A DNA stretch of 64,000 bases from contig NZ_AYZA01000016.1 in assembly GCF_001436315.1 (NCBI RefSeq), positions 1-64,000 on the forward strand. Reading direction: 5' to 3'. Within the stretch, counting starts at the first letter, position 1. The number at the start of each line of letters is the position of its first letter. Positions 1 to 8,495 of this stretch are shown one piece after another. The notes beneath the pieces are model-generated. The model saw nothing but the letters and a program-made list of their open reading frames with translations. It had not been told where the DNA came from and made no database searches. Origin of the DNA: Ligilactobacillus aviarius subsp. aviarius DSM 20655. Lineage in GTDB: Bacteria > Bacillota > Bacilli > Lactobacillales > Lactobacillaceae. A program made the position numbers and the translations under genes.

Positions 1-1976
1 TTAATGTTTGAACTTGACTTCTTGCTTAATGAGCTCTTTACACTTGAGCTCTTCTTACTGCTTGATGAAACCTTGCTTGAGCTTGACTTCTTGCTTGATG
101 AAATCTTGCTTGAGCTTGATTTCTTGCTTGATGAGCTCTTTACACTTGAGCTCTTCTTGCTGCTGCTTGAAATCTTGCTTGAACTACTCTTCAAACTTGA
201 TGATTTCTTGCTGCTTGATGAACTCTTAATGCTTGAGCTTGACTTCTTGCTTAATGAGCTCTTTACACTTGAGCTCTTCTTGCTGCTGCTTGAAATCTTG
301 CTTGAACTACTCTTCAAACTTGATGATTTCTTGCTGCTTGATGAACTCTTAATGTTTGAACTTGACTTCTTGCTTAATGAGCTCTTTACACTTGAACTCT
401 TAATGCTTGAGCTTGACTTCTTGCTTGATGAATTCTTAATGCTTAAACTCTTAACTGCGCTTGATTGCTTGCTCGAACTATTACTTATTGATGAACTTGA
501 ACTTTCATTTGATTTGTCAATGATAATATTATTCTTTGTTTCACTACCATTAATTGTAATAATAGGCTTATTATTAACAATTTCTACAGTAATTGTTTCA
601 TTATTTAGCTTGTAACCTGTTGGGGCCTTAATTTCTTTAACAGTATAAGTTTCACCATTTGTCAAATTCGTAAATTTAACCATTCCCGTTGCAGTCGATG
701 TTACTTTTTGATCTTGACCGTTACCAGTTAATTCAAATACTGCTCCTGGCAAAGCTTGACCATCCGTATTTTGTTTGTCAAACACAACTCCATCTTTAGG
801 TTGGGTTCCCCAAATATCGTTGCTCCACGTATTTACAACTATTCCTTGGGCCGTATTCGTCTTCGTTCCGTCTGGATTTGTTTGATTAGCCTCGTTATTC
901 CACTGCTTTACTACTTGATCAGGTGACAACTTTGTTTGATAAGTAATTGTATATGCAATTGTTTTATATGAAACATTAGGGCCGAACGAAATTCCACCAG
1001 ATGCACCATTAGAACTAATGTTATTATTATCACTTAAAGCAATTGCCACATTATTATCATTAATTTGCAAATTAAATCCATTTGCACTTGTCGTATAAGA
1101 ACCAAGTCCACTATTCTTCAAATCATTGCTTGAAATTCCGGTTGCACCACTCATATCACGCACAATTGTGATGTTTTCCCATTGACCATTTGGTAATTGG
1201 CCAAAAAATTTAATATGAAATGTATTTGGTAAGAAGGTTTGCCCATCTTGAGCAGTATCTGAAATCGTTGTAATTCCTGGTTTACCTAACACACCATGAA
1301 CTTGCCAATTAATGTTACCTGTCCGGGTGTCAATAGCCCCTGACTTTGATACTTGACCTGTTGGCATAACAATATTAGGTGTTCCGCCTTGTTGAATACC
1401 AGGATCATTCCATGATGGAACTTTTTGACCTACCGAAATTGTTGGCGTAGGAAGTTCGCCACCTTGCGGCCACGGATTAGTCTGCGTTGGATTTGTACCT
1501 CTTTCAACAGAGATAGTTCCAGTAAATTGGAAATCTCCACCATCAATTGTCTTTAATCCAGCAGCAGTTTTATTAAAAGTAATTGTTACCCCCGTCTTAG
1601 TTACATCAATTCGACCCATATCTTTTCCGTTATCAGGATCATTAGGATTATCAGGATTGTTATAAATTAACGGTTGTTGATGAGGAATCCCTTGAATCCC
1701 TGCACCATTTTGAGTAGCTTTGGGAAAGTTAATTGTGATTGTATCTCCTGCTTTAACAGGGTAATCCTTCTTCCCGCTGAAGTGAACATGAAATGTAACT
1801 TTTGAACCTGGCTTAGCTGTTCCAATATTAGTTGTGACTGAATCAACCATGGAACTCGTTACGTCATCTGCTTTAATTTCACCACAATTGCTTCCGCTTA
1901 ACGCCGGAGAAATTGCAAGCAAAATCGAAGCAATCACTGTAACTAGCCGTAAAAGCTTTTCTTTTACTTTATCCAA
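1..1976 (-). CDS. Serine-rich Cna_B-type surface adhesin, C-terminus cut off by window edge
   Basis: The reading frame is open from a TTG at 1976 to the left edge, so about 658 residues are visible and the anchor region is missing. The TTG is chosen because an AGAGG site lies just upstream and the product starts with a basic then hydrophobic signal sequence (LDKVKEKLLRLVTVIASILL). After it come roughly 480 residues of adhesin-like beta domains. A SpaA/Cna_B-type fold follows, with the usual VKEIKAPTGYKL ending (Lys and Glu positioned for an isopeptide bond). The rest is an S/K-rich stalk of KSSS units that runs off the window. By family this is a wall-anchored adhesin binding host or matrix ligands; the ligand is unknown. 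A cell-wall sorting motif is expected beyond the edge but not seen. Confidence 0.85.
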   Translation of the reverse strand, partial: MDKVKEKLLRLVTVIASILLAISPALSGSNCGEIKADDVTSSMVDSVTTNIGTAKPGSKVTFHVHFSGKKDYPVKAGDTITINFPKATQNGAGIQGIPHQQPLIYNNPDNPNDPDNGKDMGRIDVTKTGVTITFNKTAAGLKTIDGGDFQFTGTISVERGTNPTQTNPWPQGGELPTPTISVGQKVPSWNDPGIQQGGTPNIVMPTGQVSKSGAIDTRTGNINWQVHGVLGKPGITTISDTAQDGQTFLPNTFHIKFFGQLPNGQWENITIVRDMSGATGISSNDLKNSGLGSYTTSANGFNLQINDNNVAIALSDNNNISSNGASGGISFGPNVSYKTIAYTITYQTKLSPDQVVKQWNNEANQTNPDGTKTNTAQGIVVNTWSNDIWGTQPKDGVVFDKQNTDGQALPGAVFELTGNGQDQKVTSTATGMVKFTNLTNGETYTVKEIKAPTGYKLNNETITVEIVNNKPIITINGSETKNNIIIDKSNESSSSSISNSSSKQSSAVKSLSIKNSSSKKSSSSIKSSSVKSSLSKKSSSNIKSSSSSKKSSSLKSSSSKISSSSKKSSSVKSSLSKKSSSSIKSSSSSKKSSSLKSSSSKISSSSKKSSSVKSSSSKKSSSSKISSSKKSSSSKVSSSSKKSSSVKSSLSKKSSSNI
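133..355 (-). repeat. Tandem DNA repeat, period 123 bases, in adhesin stalk
   Basis: About 100 bases from 133 recur essentially unchanged from 256, an offset of 123 bases (41 codons, so frame is kept). Shorter, partly degenerate copies continue to about 430. The repeat encodes the Ser/Lys stalk. Such in-frame identity at DNA level suggests recent duplication by slippage or recombination and possible stalk-length variation between strains. Confidence 0.8.
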
Positions 1977-2115
1977 TTTTACACTTACCTCTTTCTTTTT
2001 ATTTAGTACCTATTGTGAAAGAAATTTCAATCTTCGTCTTACAAAATATAAATTGTATGACGAAGAAAACATTGCAGTAAATTAGTTGAATTTTCTTTAT
2101 CTGGTACACGAATTA

Positions 2116-2145
2116 ATTATATATATGTACATCGGCATATGTCAA
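2116..2145 (-). promoter_or_regulatory. Sigma-A promoter of the Cna_B-type adhesin
   Basis: On the minus strand a perfect TTGACA (2145-2140) is followed after 18 bases by a perfect TATAAT (2121-2116). It points at the TTG start at 1976, giving a 5' leader of about 130 bases. This is the clearest consensus promoter in the window, suggesting strong unregulated expression. Confidence 0.8.
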
Positions 2146-2401
2146 TCTTTAGTCTTTAACTTAATTAAGTCAAGATTGTAAATTTGTGATGAATCCGTAC
2201 TTTATTTTAAAATATCAGTTTATAGTTATTAAATAAATTCTTTAGAAGATCATTTCACAAAATGTTCAATATTCAAAGCTAAATTTAGATAATTTTTATT
2301 TAAAAATATTAATTTCGTATTCGAGTTACTGAGTTACCTAGTTGATTCCCTTATTTTCCTCAATTATAAATAACTATTCTTAGATTTTAATTGGTATTAA
2401 T
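2146..2401. other. AT-rich spacer with no gene
   Basis: This spacer lies between the adhesin promoter and the end of the GH20 gene. It is very AT-rich. I see no open frame with a ribosome binding site, no tRNA-like fold and no convincing terminator hairpin; a short palindrome around CTTAATTAAG near 2160 is the only structure. Confidence 0.5.
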
Positions 2402-3499
2402 TTAATTAGGATTATTATTTTCTGTACTATTTAATTCTTTTACCACTTGAATTAGCCTTTGAACATCAATTTTAGGATTATCTCCCCAAAAACAAATTAA
2501 CTGTCCCGTTGTTGGAACTTCATTTTGATGACTGTCAGGATTGTTTGACCATGTTTGCCTATCGATCATATTAAAATTTTGATAATCATTTTGATTAAAG
2601 CGAGTAATAAAGTTCTGCACAAGTTTTTCATTATTTAAATCGCTTAGATTTAAATAATTATAGGTAACATTGGCATTAATCAGTGGATGATGAATTAAAT
2701 TTTCGACTGTTGCCCGTTCTTTAAAAAGCAAACGCAACTCTGGACTTGCTGTATTCGCTCCTCCTTGTGCCCAATATGCAACGGTGATTTTATCACTTAA
2801 ATTATTATGTTTCATAATTGAATCATTCCAAATAATTGAGCGAAAACCCTTTTGATTTTCATAAGCATTTAGCTTATTAAAATAAGTCATTAATGCCTCA
2901 TTATGGGTCCCGTTTCCAGCAACTTCATCGCCGCCTAGCATCATATAAGGATATTTTTGTTTACTGCAAGCTTTATTCAATTCGTTATTGATTTGTTCCA
3001 CCAGCTTTATCGTTTGTTTATTAGTGTAATCAAGAGTATCATCATCCATTTTAACCTTGCGGGCTAGCTTCGGCGAATGCTCACTTAATAAAGATAGTAA
3101 TGCTTTACAGTGTCCCGGAGTATCAAAGTCTGGAATCAAAATAATGTGATGCTTCCGCGCATCAGCTGTAATGGCTTGTAAATCCTCCGCACTCAAAGTA
3201 TTCGGCGCCCCAACATTTCCTAGTATTTTTGACTGAAATGTAACATGTTCATCATCATTTAAATGCAGGATCAAATAACTAAATCGCTGTGGATTCATTT
3301 GCGCAATAACCTGCTCAATTTCGTATTTGGTTAACGGACACCGGGCTACATCCAGCAAAATTCCGTTTCTTTCACTTATTTTAGCAGCATTCGTTTGATT
3401 TTCTTCCTGCATAACTTGCTGATTTGTTTTTGCATATACAGATATTGGGACGAGTAATAAACTAAAAATCGTAACAATTATAATTTTGATCTTTTTCAA
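2402..3499 (-). CDS. Secreted GH20 beta-N-acetylhexosaminidase, dispersin B-like
   Basis: 365 residues starting at TTG (3499), chosen because AAAGGAG lies 6 bases upstream and a signal peptide follows at once (cleavage near SVYA-KT, residue 23). The mature protein is a single GH20 barrel: GILLDVAR near residue 46, the HLNDDEH strand near 79, PDFDTPGH near 123, the catalytic pair Asp191-Glu192 in LGGDEV, IWND near 225 and a terminal FWGDNP. Size, single-domain build and motif spacing resemble dispersin B, which cleaves poly-beta-1,6-GlcNAc biofilm matrix, more than the long multidomain hexosaminidases. No cell-wall anchor is visible, so it is probably released. Substrate is inferred: it could also release GlcNAc from glycans or wall fragments. 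It lies alone between two adhesin genes. Confidence 0.85.
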   Translation of the reverse strand: MKKIKIIIVTIFSLLLVPISVYAKTNQQVMQEENQTNAAKISERNGILLDVARCPLTKYEIEQVIAQMNPQRFSYLILHLNDDEHVTFQSKILGNVGAPNTLSAEDLQAITADARKHHIILIPDFDTPGHCKALLSLLSEHSPKLARKVKMDDDTLDYTNKQTIKLVEQINNELNKACSKQKYPYMMLGGDEVAGNGTHNEALMTYFNKLNAYENQKGFRSIIWNDSIMKHNNLSDKITVAYWAQGGANTASPELRLLFKERATVENLIHHPLINANVTYNYLNLSDLNNEKLVQNFITRFNQNDYQNFNMIDRQTWSNNPDSHQNEVPTTGQLICFWGDNPKIDVQRLIQVVKELNSTENNNPN

Positions 3500-3655
3500 G
3501 ATAAACTCCTTTGATTTGCATAATAAATTTAATCATTAACCTACCTGTCATTAAAAAAAATCCTTTTCCATTCGTTCCATGAATCAAAATTCAGATCGCT
3601 TACTTTCATCTAAATCATTAACAATTATAATAACCCTTTTAAAAATTTTGAAGAT

Positions 3656-3688
3656 AAAAAAAGAAGGATGTTTTCACATCCCTCTTTT
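3656..3688 (-). terminator. Intrinsic terminator of the thioester adhesin
   Basis: On the minus strand an 11-base stem (AAGAGGGATGT with ACATCCTTCTT, loop gaaa) is followed by a run of seven T, 22 bases after the stop codon at 3710. Confidence 0.85.
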
Positions 3689-3709
3689 TCGAGATTTAAT
3701 CAAATTGAT

Positions 3710-5572
3710 TTAATTGCGTTTCCGTAATGTAATTGCTCCAGCTGCTGCTAAAAGAACTACCCCTGCTGCAATCAATGATGTTGCAACGGCTTCACCGGTT
3801 TGTGGCATGCCGTGACCTTCACCTTGACCTTGACCTGTTCCCTTACCAGAGTTTGTGTTGTTGTGAACACCAACTACAACTGCTTGCTTAGTTGATGATA
3901 TGTTCTTTTGGCTGCTTGATACAGCTGAACTGTTCTTTACACTGCTTGAGTTTGCTTTGCTGCTTGATACAGCTGAACTCTTTACACTGTTTGTGCTTGC
4001 TTTGCTGCTTGCAATTGATGAACTTTTTGCACTGCTTGAGCTCTTCTTGCTGCTTGATACAACTGATGAACTCTTTGCACTGCTTGAGCTCTTCTTGCTG
4101 CTTGCAACTGATGAACTCTTTACACTGCTTGAGCTCTTCTTGCTGCTTGATGAGCTCTTAACTGATGAGCTTGAGCTTGACTTGCTGCTTGATACAGCTG
4201 AGCTACTCTTTACACTGCTTGAGCTTGGCTTGCTGCTTGAACTTGATGATTGGCTTGAACTCATTGCAAACTTAATGTTAAGGCTTGCCATGTTAGTTTC
4301 CAACCCAACCATGTTTTGCCATGGCTTCTTTTGACCTTTATCTGGTCCGTAAGTCATTGTACCTTCAGCTTCATTTGAGTGATAGTAGTCTGCAGTTGCA
4401 ACATGAAGATATGGGCAAAGCATGTTGATCTTTGTAGGATCCGTTGAAGGTTCAAATACTACATGATATGTTTCACCTGGTTCAAGTGTTGAAACTGCTT
4501 GGCCTTGAGCATTAACAACTTTGTAGCCATTCATGCTTGAAGGTAATGTTACGTCTCCACCCTTAACTTGGAATCCTTCTGATTCGTGAGTTGATGGATC
4601 AACGGTCAATGTGTCATTAGCGCCAATTGGTTGGCCTTGAGCATTTTCAAGAGTAACTCCATTTTTAGCCGCATTTTGTGAATCTAACGGATGTTGTTGA
4701 GCATAGTTGTAAAGTGCTCTTGATAATGGATTTTCTTGATATTGCTTGCTCCATTGTGAATCTGCAACGTTATCACCTGGCACATTTCCTTCAACGCCCC
4801 AAATGGCATCTTGAGTCATATCATATTCATATTGAGCTTCTGAATATTGTGATGATGATAATTTATTTTTAGCAAGATATTGTTGATACCATTGGTCAAC
4901 TTGAGCTTGACTGATTGGTCCGTTATGTTGGGAACCGCCAATATTATTTGGATAACCGGCATACAATACCGCAGCAACTTTATCGACTGATGCTGCACTA
5001 TAACCATTGGCTTCTGAACCATTCCATAAATCTGAACGGTTGTAATGAACTCCCCCTGCCGGGTTTTCAATTAATGGATTGCCATTAATCCCGTTTGCTT
5101 CTGGGTTAAAATTGTCGGGATCGTAACAATATACCACTTCACCATCATGATCCGGTCCTTGAGTTACTTCCCAACCATCATCTGCTGTTGCCGGTGTTGG
5201 CATTGTTCCTGAAATAACATATGGTCCTTCTTCAGAAGAAGCATTCGCTGCTAAATGCATTACTTTCATTGAGTGTTGAGCAACACTTGCATTAGAAGCA
5301 GAAGTTTGTGACCCTTTTACTGTCGATGACGATGCCGACGGTTGTGACATTGCTTTACTTGAAGCAACCGTTGTTAATACCCGAGAACTCATTTGTGAAT
5401 TTTGTAATGAGCTCTTTGCTTTTGAAGAAGCAACAACTTGTGAAACTGCTGCTTCTTGTGAGCTAGAAACTGTTGTTGCACTTACAATTGGCATACTAGC
5501 AGTAGCTAATGTCCCGAAAGCAAGTACAGCTGTTCCGAATGAATACAAAGATTTTACAATATTTTTCTTCAT
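3710..5572 (-). CDS. Thioester-domain serine-rich adhesin, MPQTG wall anchor
   Basis: 620 residues from ATG 5572, preferred over an in-frame GTG at 5578 because AGAAGGGG then sits 10 bases upstream. Order: signal peptide to about residue 33; Ser-rich linker; thioester (TQXA) domain at about 115-300 with Cys149 in VYCYDP and Gln254 in MTQDAIW, the pair that forms the internal thioester in this family; an Ig-like region to about 445; a KSSSS stalk; then MPQTGE, a hydrophobic segment and RKRN, a sortase signal with Met in place of Leu. Thioester domains bind host or surface proteins covalently in other Gram-positives. No sortase gene is in the window, so anchoring must rely on the housekeeping enzyme. 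Confidence in the class is high; the target is unknown. Confidence 0.92.
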   Translation of the reverse strand: MKKNIVKSLYSFGTAVLAFGTLATASMPIVSATTVSSSQEAAVSQVVASSKAKSSLQNSQMSSRVLTTVASSKAMSQPSASSSTVKGSQTSASNASVAQHSMKVMHLAANASSEEGPYVISGTMPTPATADDGWEVTQGPDHDGEVVYCYDPDNFNPEANGINGNPLIENPAGGVHYNRSDLWNGSEANGYSAASVDKVAAVLYAGYPNNIGGSQHNGPISQAQVDQWYQQYLAKNKLSSSQYSEAQYEYDMTQDAIWGVEGNVPGDNVADSQWSKQYQENPLSRALYNYAQQHPLDSQNAAKNGVTLENAQGQPIGANDTLTVDPSTHESEGFQVKGGDVTLPSSMNGYKVVNAQGQAVSTLEPGETYHVVFEPSTDPTKINMLCPYLHVATADYYHSNEAEGTMTYGPDKGQKKPWQNMVGLETNMASLNIKFAMSSSQSSSSSSKPSSSSVKSSSAVSSSKSSSSSSVKSSSSSKKSSSSVKSSSVASSKKSSSSAKSSSVVSSSKKSSSSAKSSSIASSKASTNSVKSSAVSSSKANSSSVKNSSAVSSSQKNISSTKQAVVVGVHNNTNSGKGTGQGQGEGHGMPQTGEAVATSLIAAGVVLLAAAGAITLRKRN

Positions 5573-5711
5573 TCTCACTTATCCCCTTCTATTTATTTAA
5601 TAGTAAATTCAATTACCATTATTAGTGATATTCCTAGTCTTTATAGAGTTCAAACTTTAATGCTCGATATTTATTGTTTTGTAAATTCCTTTATTTTTTC
5701 TTAATATTCAA

Positions 5712-5742
5712 AAATAAAAAAAAGAACGATTCCTCGTTCTTT
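5712..5742 (-). terminator. Intrinsic terminator of the flippase gene
   Basis: A 9-base perfect stem (AAAGAACGA with TCGTTCTTT, loop of 4) is followed on the minus strand by more T residues. It starts 17 bases after the flippase stop. Confidence 0.88.
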
Positions 5743-5758
5743 AATTTTTCCAATTTAT

Positions 5759-7180
5759 TTATTTTCTTTTTTTGATTGATCGGAAAATAAAGTCTAAACT
5801 CGTTGGCCGCAAAAGAACAATCATTCCTCCATAAATTACAGCTCCGATAAGCACTTCCAAACTAAGCGTTACCACACTTGGATGTAATCTCACATTCATA
5901 ATAAACACCGGAATAAACATGGCAATCCCCGCAATAATATATTTCGGAACATTTTTAAATAATTGACGCCATTTAAAAATCTTGCGCGTACATACTAACT
6001 GGTAGCCAGTAACAATTGTTTCTGACAAAACAGTTGCCCACATTGCTCCATCTAATCCCCAAAGTCTGATAAAAAGGAAATTAACGATTAAGTTTATTAC
6101 TGATCCTAAAACAACTGAAATTGTATAGTCTTTCATTCTATTAGTCGGCACTAAATACTGCTGTCCAATTGTATTACTCCATGAAATCATCACAATTACA
6201 ATCGATTCAATCATCATTGCCGGTCCGACCGGGCCAAAGCCTTGTCCATAAAAGAAGGGTGCTAATTTATAACCAACTGCAGCCACTCCAAAGGCCATTG
6301 CAACTGCAAGAAATGAGATCATATCAAATGAACGATATAGCATTCGTTTCATTCCATCTTCATCACCTTTAGAAAAAGCGGCGGCCATATGGGGAAGCAT
6401 CACCGTTCCAAGAGAAGTTCCTAAAGATAGGACCATTTTTACCAAATTATCTGAGTTTTGATAAAATCCTGAATATTTAGCCCCCATCATTGATCCCAAC
6501 ATCGTTTTGTTAAGTTGCAAATAAATTGAAATTGCGATTTGCGGAATAAACATGACAATCACAAATTTTAAATGTTTAAATACATGCAACTTTATGCCTT
6601 TGATCGAAACAAGTAATTTTCGCAAATGCGGCCACAGGGTCAAGTTTCCAAATAAGTTTGAAAATGCAATGATAAAAATGTATAAACTGACATCACTTGG
6701 TTTTTTAATCAAAATAAAAATCAAAGCCAATGATAACAGCCGCACCATCGTATTCCGCAATACAGTCCGTTTGAAATCTTCAATTCCTTGATATAACCAT
6801 GAAACATCAAGGGCAGCCCCAATAATATTTAATGACTGAATCCATAGGAAGACCGTATAACGGTCATAAACATGAAGAAAAATAACAAATGCGAAATATG
6901 CAATCGTTGTTGTAAAAAACTTAAGAAATTGGATTTCCCAAAAAGTCCGCGACATTTTTTCCGGATCTTCACGGACATACGCAATTTCCCGCTGCCCATA
7001 CATTGCGATTCCTAAATCGGCCATCAATACGAAGTACTGAATAATTGAGTTAGTATATGCGTTATACCCGACCCCGGCTGGGTGAAGGACCCGGCTGATG
7101 TACGGAGCCGTAATCAGCGGAACGATTAGGGCTAAGATCTGGTACCCAGCATTATATAAGTAATTCTTTAAAACTTTCAT
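5759..7180 (-). CDS. Polysaccharide flippase, Wzx/PST family
   Basis: 473 residues with about 12-14 hydrophobic segments and the typical start NAGYQILALIVPLITAPYISR of lactic-acid-bacterial repeat-unit flippases. The family moves undecaprenyl-linked sugar repeat units across the membrane for capsule, exopolysaccharide or wall polysaccharide. Family hallmarks seen are the GLAMYGQRE-type loop after the second segment and IGQQYLVP in the C half. It follows the UDP-galactopyranose mutase gene by 71 bases, but a terminator lies between them. No Wzy polymerase or priming transferase is in the window, so it must serve glycosyltransferases encoded elsewhere or the scattered transferases here. Confidence 0.9.
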   Translation of the reverse strand: MKVLKNYLYNAGYQILALIVPLITAPYISRVLHPAGVGYNAYTNSIIQYFVLMADLGIAMYGQREIAYVREDPEKMSRTFWEIQFLKFFTTTIAYFAFVIFLHVYDRYTVFLWIQSLNIIGAALDVSWLYQGIEDFKRTVLRNTMVRLLSLALIFILIKKPSDVSLYIFIIAFSNLFGNLTLWPHLRKLLVSIKGIKLHVFKHLKFVIVMFIPQIAISIYLQLNKTMLGSMMGAKYSGFYQNSDNLVKMVLSLGTSLGTVMLPHMAAAFSKGDEDGMKRMLYRSFDMISFLAVAMAFGVAAVGYKLAPFFYGQGFGPVGPAMMIESIVIVMISWSNTIGQQYLVPTNRMKDYTISVVLGSVINLIVNFLFIRLWGLDGAMWATVLSETIVTGYQLVCTRKIFKWRQLFKNVPKYIIAGIAMFIPVFIMNVRLHPSVVTLSLEVLIGAVIYGGMIVLLRPTSLDFIFRSIKKRK

Positions 7181-7190
7181 CTAATCACCT

Positions 7191-7230
7191 ATAAAAGAAG
7201 AGAGAGCGGCAATCCCACCTACTCTCTTCC
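7191..7230 (-). terminator. Terminator after UDP-galactopyranose mutase gene
   Basis: Minus-strand stem GAAGAGAG with CTCTCTTC, with an imperfect inner stem, followed by CTTTTAT. It separates glf from the flippase; partial read-through is possible. Confidence 0.7.
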
Positions 7231-7251
7231 TTGATTTTATTTTCGAATCAA

Positions 7252-8367
7252 TTATTTTCCAAATTCTTGTTCAACGGTTACTAAAGCAGCACCAATAACT
7301 TGGTCCATGTTGTAGTAACGGTATTGACCTAACCGACCGCCAAAGATAACATTGTCGGCTTCATTTTGAGCGAGTTCAACGTACTTCTTGTACAATGCGT
7401 TGTTCTTGGCATCATTGATTGGGTAGTATGGTTCGTCACCGCGGTGCCATGTTGCAGGGTATTCCTTGGTGATGACTGTCTTACCCTTGTCACCTTTTCC
7501 GAATTCAAAGTGCTTGTGTTCAATGATCCGGGTGTAAGGAGTTTCCTTATCCGTATAGTTAACAACGGCATTTCCTTGGTAATTGTCAACGTCAAGTTCT
7601 TCGGTTTCAAACCGTAAGCTTCGGTATTCCAATTCACCTAACTTGTAGTCGAAGAATTGGTCGATCATTCCGGTGAAGACGATCTTGTCGTAATCCTTCA
7701 AGTATTCGTCCTTCTTGTCAAAGAAGTCGGTGTTCGTTTCAACCGTGATGTTGTCATCATCTAACATCTTTTCAACGATTTGGGTGTAACCGCCGATCGG
7801 AATTCCTTGATATGGATCGTTAAAGTAGTTGTTATCGTATGTAAACCGAACTGGAAGTCGCTTAATGATGAATGGTGGTAATTCCTTTGCATCCCGACCC
7901 CATTGCTTTTCAGTATATTCCTTAACAAGCTTCTTGTAGATGTCCGTTCCAACAAGTGAAATAGCTTGTTCTTCTAAGTTTTCAGGCCGTTTACCATGCA
8001 AAACTGCCCGTTGTTCTTCGATCTTCTTTTCAGCTTCTTCAGGAGTAATCACGCCCCAAAGCTTGTTGAAAGTATTCATGTTAAACGGCATGTTGTAGAT
8101 TTCGCCATGGAAGTTTGCAATTGGACTGTTTGTGTAACGGTTAAATTCAGCAAATTGGTTTACATAGTCCCAAATTTCCTTCTTTGAAGTATGGAAAATG
8201 TGAGCCCCGTATTGGTGAACTTGAATGCCATCAATTTCCTTTGTGTAGATATTTCCTGCGATATGGTTCCGCTTTTCAATTACATGAACCTTGTGACCGC
8301 GTTTAGCTGCTTCATGAGCAAATGTTGCGCCGAAAAGGCCGGCACCAACAACTAAATAATTTGTCAT
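7252..8367 (-). CDS. glf: UDP-galactopyranose mutase
   Basis: 371 residues. The start is ATG 8367 (MTNYLVVGAG), preferred over an upstream frame extension because AAGGAGA lies 9 bases before it and the FAD-binding GAGLFG loop then sits at the N-terminus as in the family. Other hallmarks are VIEKRNHIAGN, the QYGAHIFHT block, RLPVRFTYDNNYF and GGRLGQYRYYNMDQ near the end. The flavoenzyme converts UDP-galactopyranose to UDP-galactofuranose in the cytoplasm. Its presence implies Galf in a surface polymer; two WbbI/Gtf3-like sugar transferases in this window (15949 and 46435) are candidate users. The 3' end is followed by a terminator and then a flippase gene. Confidence 0.97.
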   Translation of the reverse strand: MTNYLVVGAGLFGATFAHEAAKRGHKVHVIEKRNHIAGNIYTKEIDGIQVHQYGAHIFHTSKKEIWDYVNQFAEFNRYTNSPIANFHGEIYNMPFNMNTFNKLWGVITPEEAEKKIEEQRAVLHGKRPENLEEQAISLVGTDIYKKLVKEYTEKQWGRDAKELPPFIIKRLPVRFTYDNNYFNDPYQGIPIGGYTQIVEKMLDDDNITVETNTDFFDKKDEYLKDYDKIVFTGMIDQFFDYKLGELEYRSLRFETEELDVDNYQGNAVVNYTDKETPYTRIIEHKHFEFGKGDKGKTVITKEYPATWHRGDEPYYPINDAKNNALYKKYVELAQNEADNVIFGGRLGQYRYYNMDQVIGAALVTVEQEFGK

Positions 8368-8495
8368 TGAGTTAAATCTCCTTAATTTCGTTGTTTTTTT
8401 CACTTATCAAAACTGATGTAATACTAAATCATTATTGATAATCTCGCTTGCTTTGTCAAGATTCCTCAAAAAAATTTAAGATTTTTTGCAAGGAA

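Noticed and set aside
4-615. Long Leu-rich plus-strand reading frame
   Set aside because: It is the mirror of the KSSS stalk on the minus strand; its composition (LDELL repeats) follows from Ser/Lys codons, and it has no ribosome binding site.
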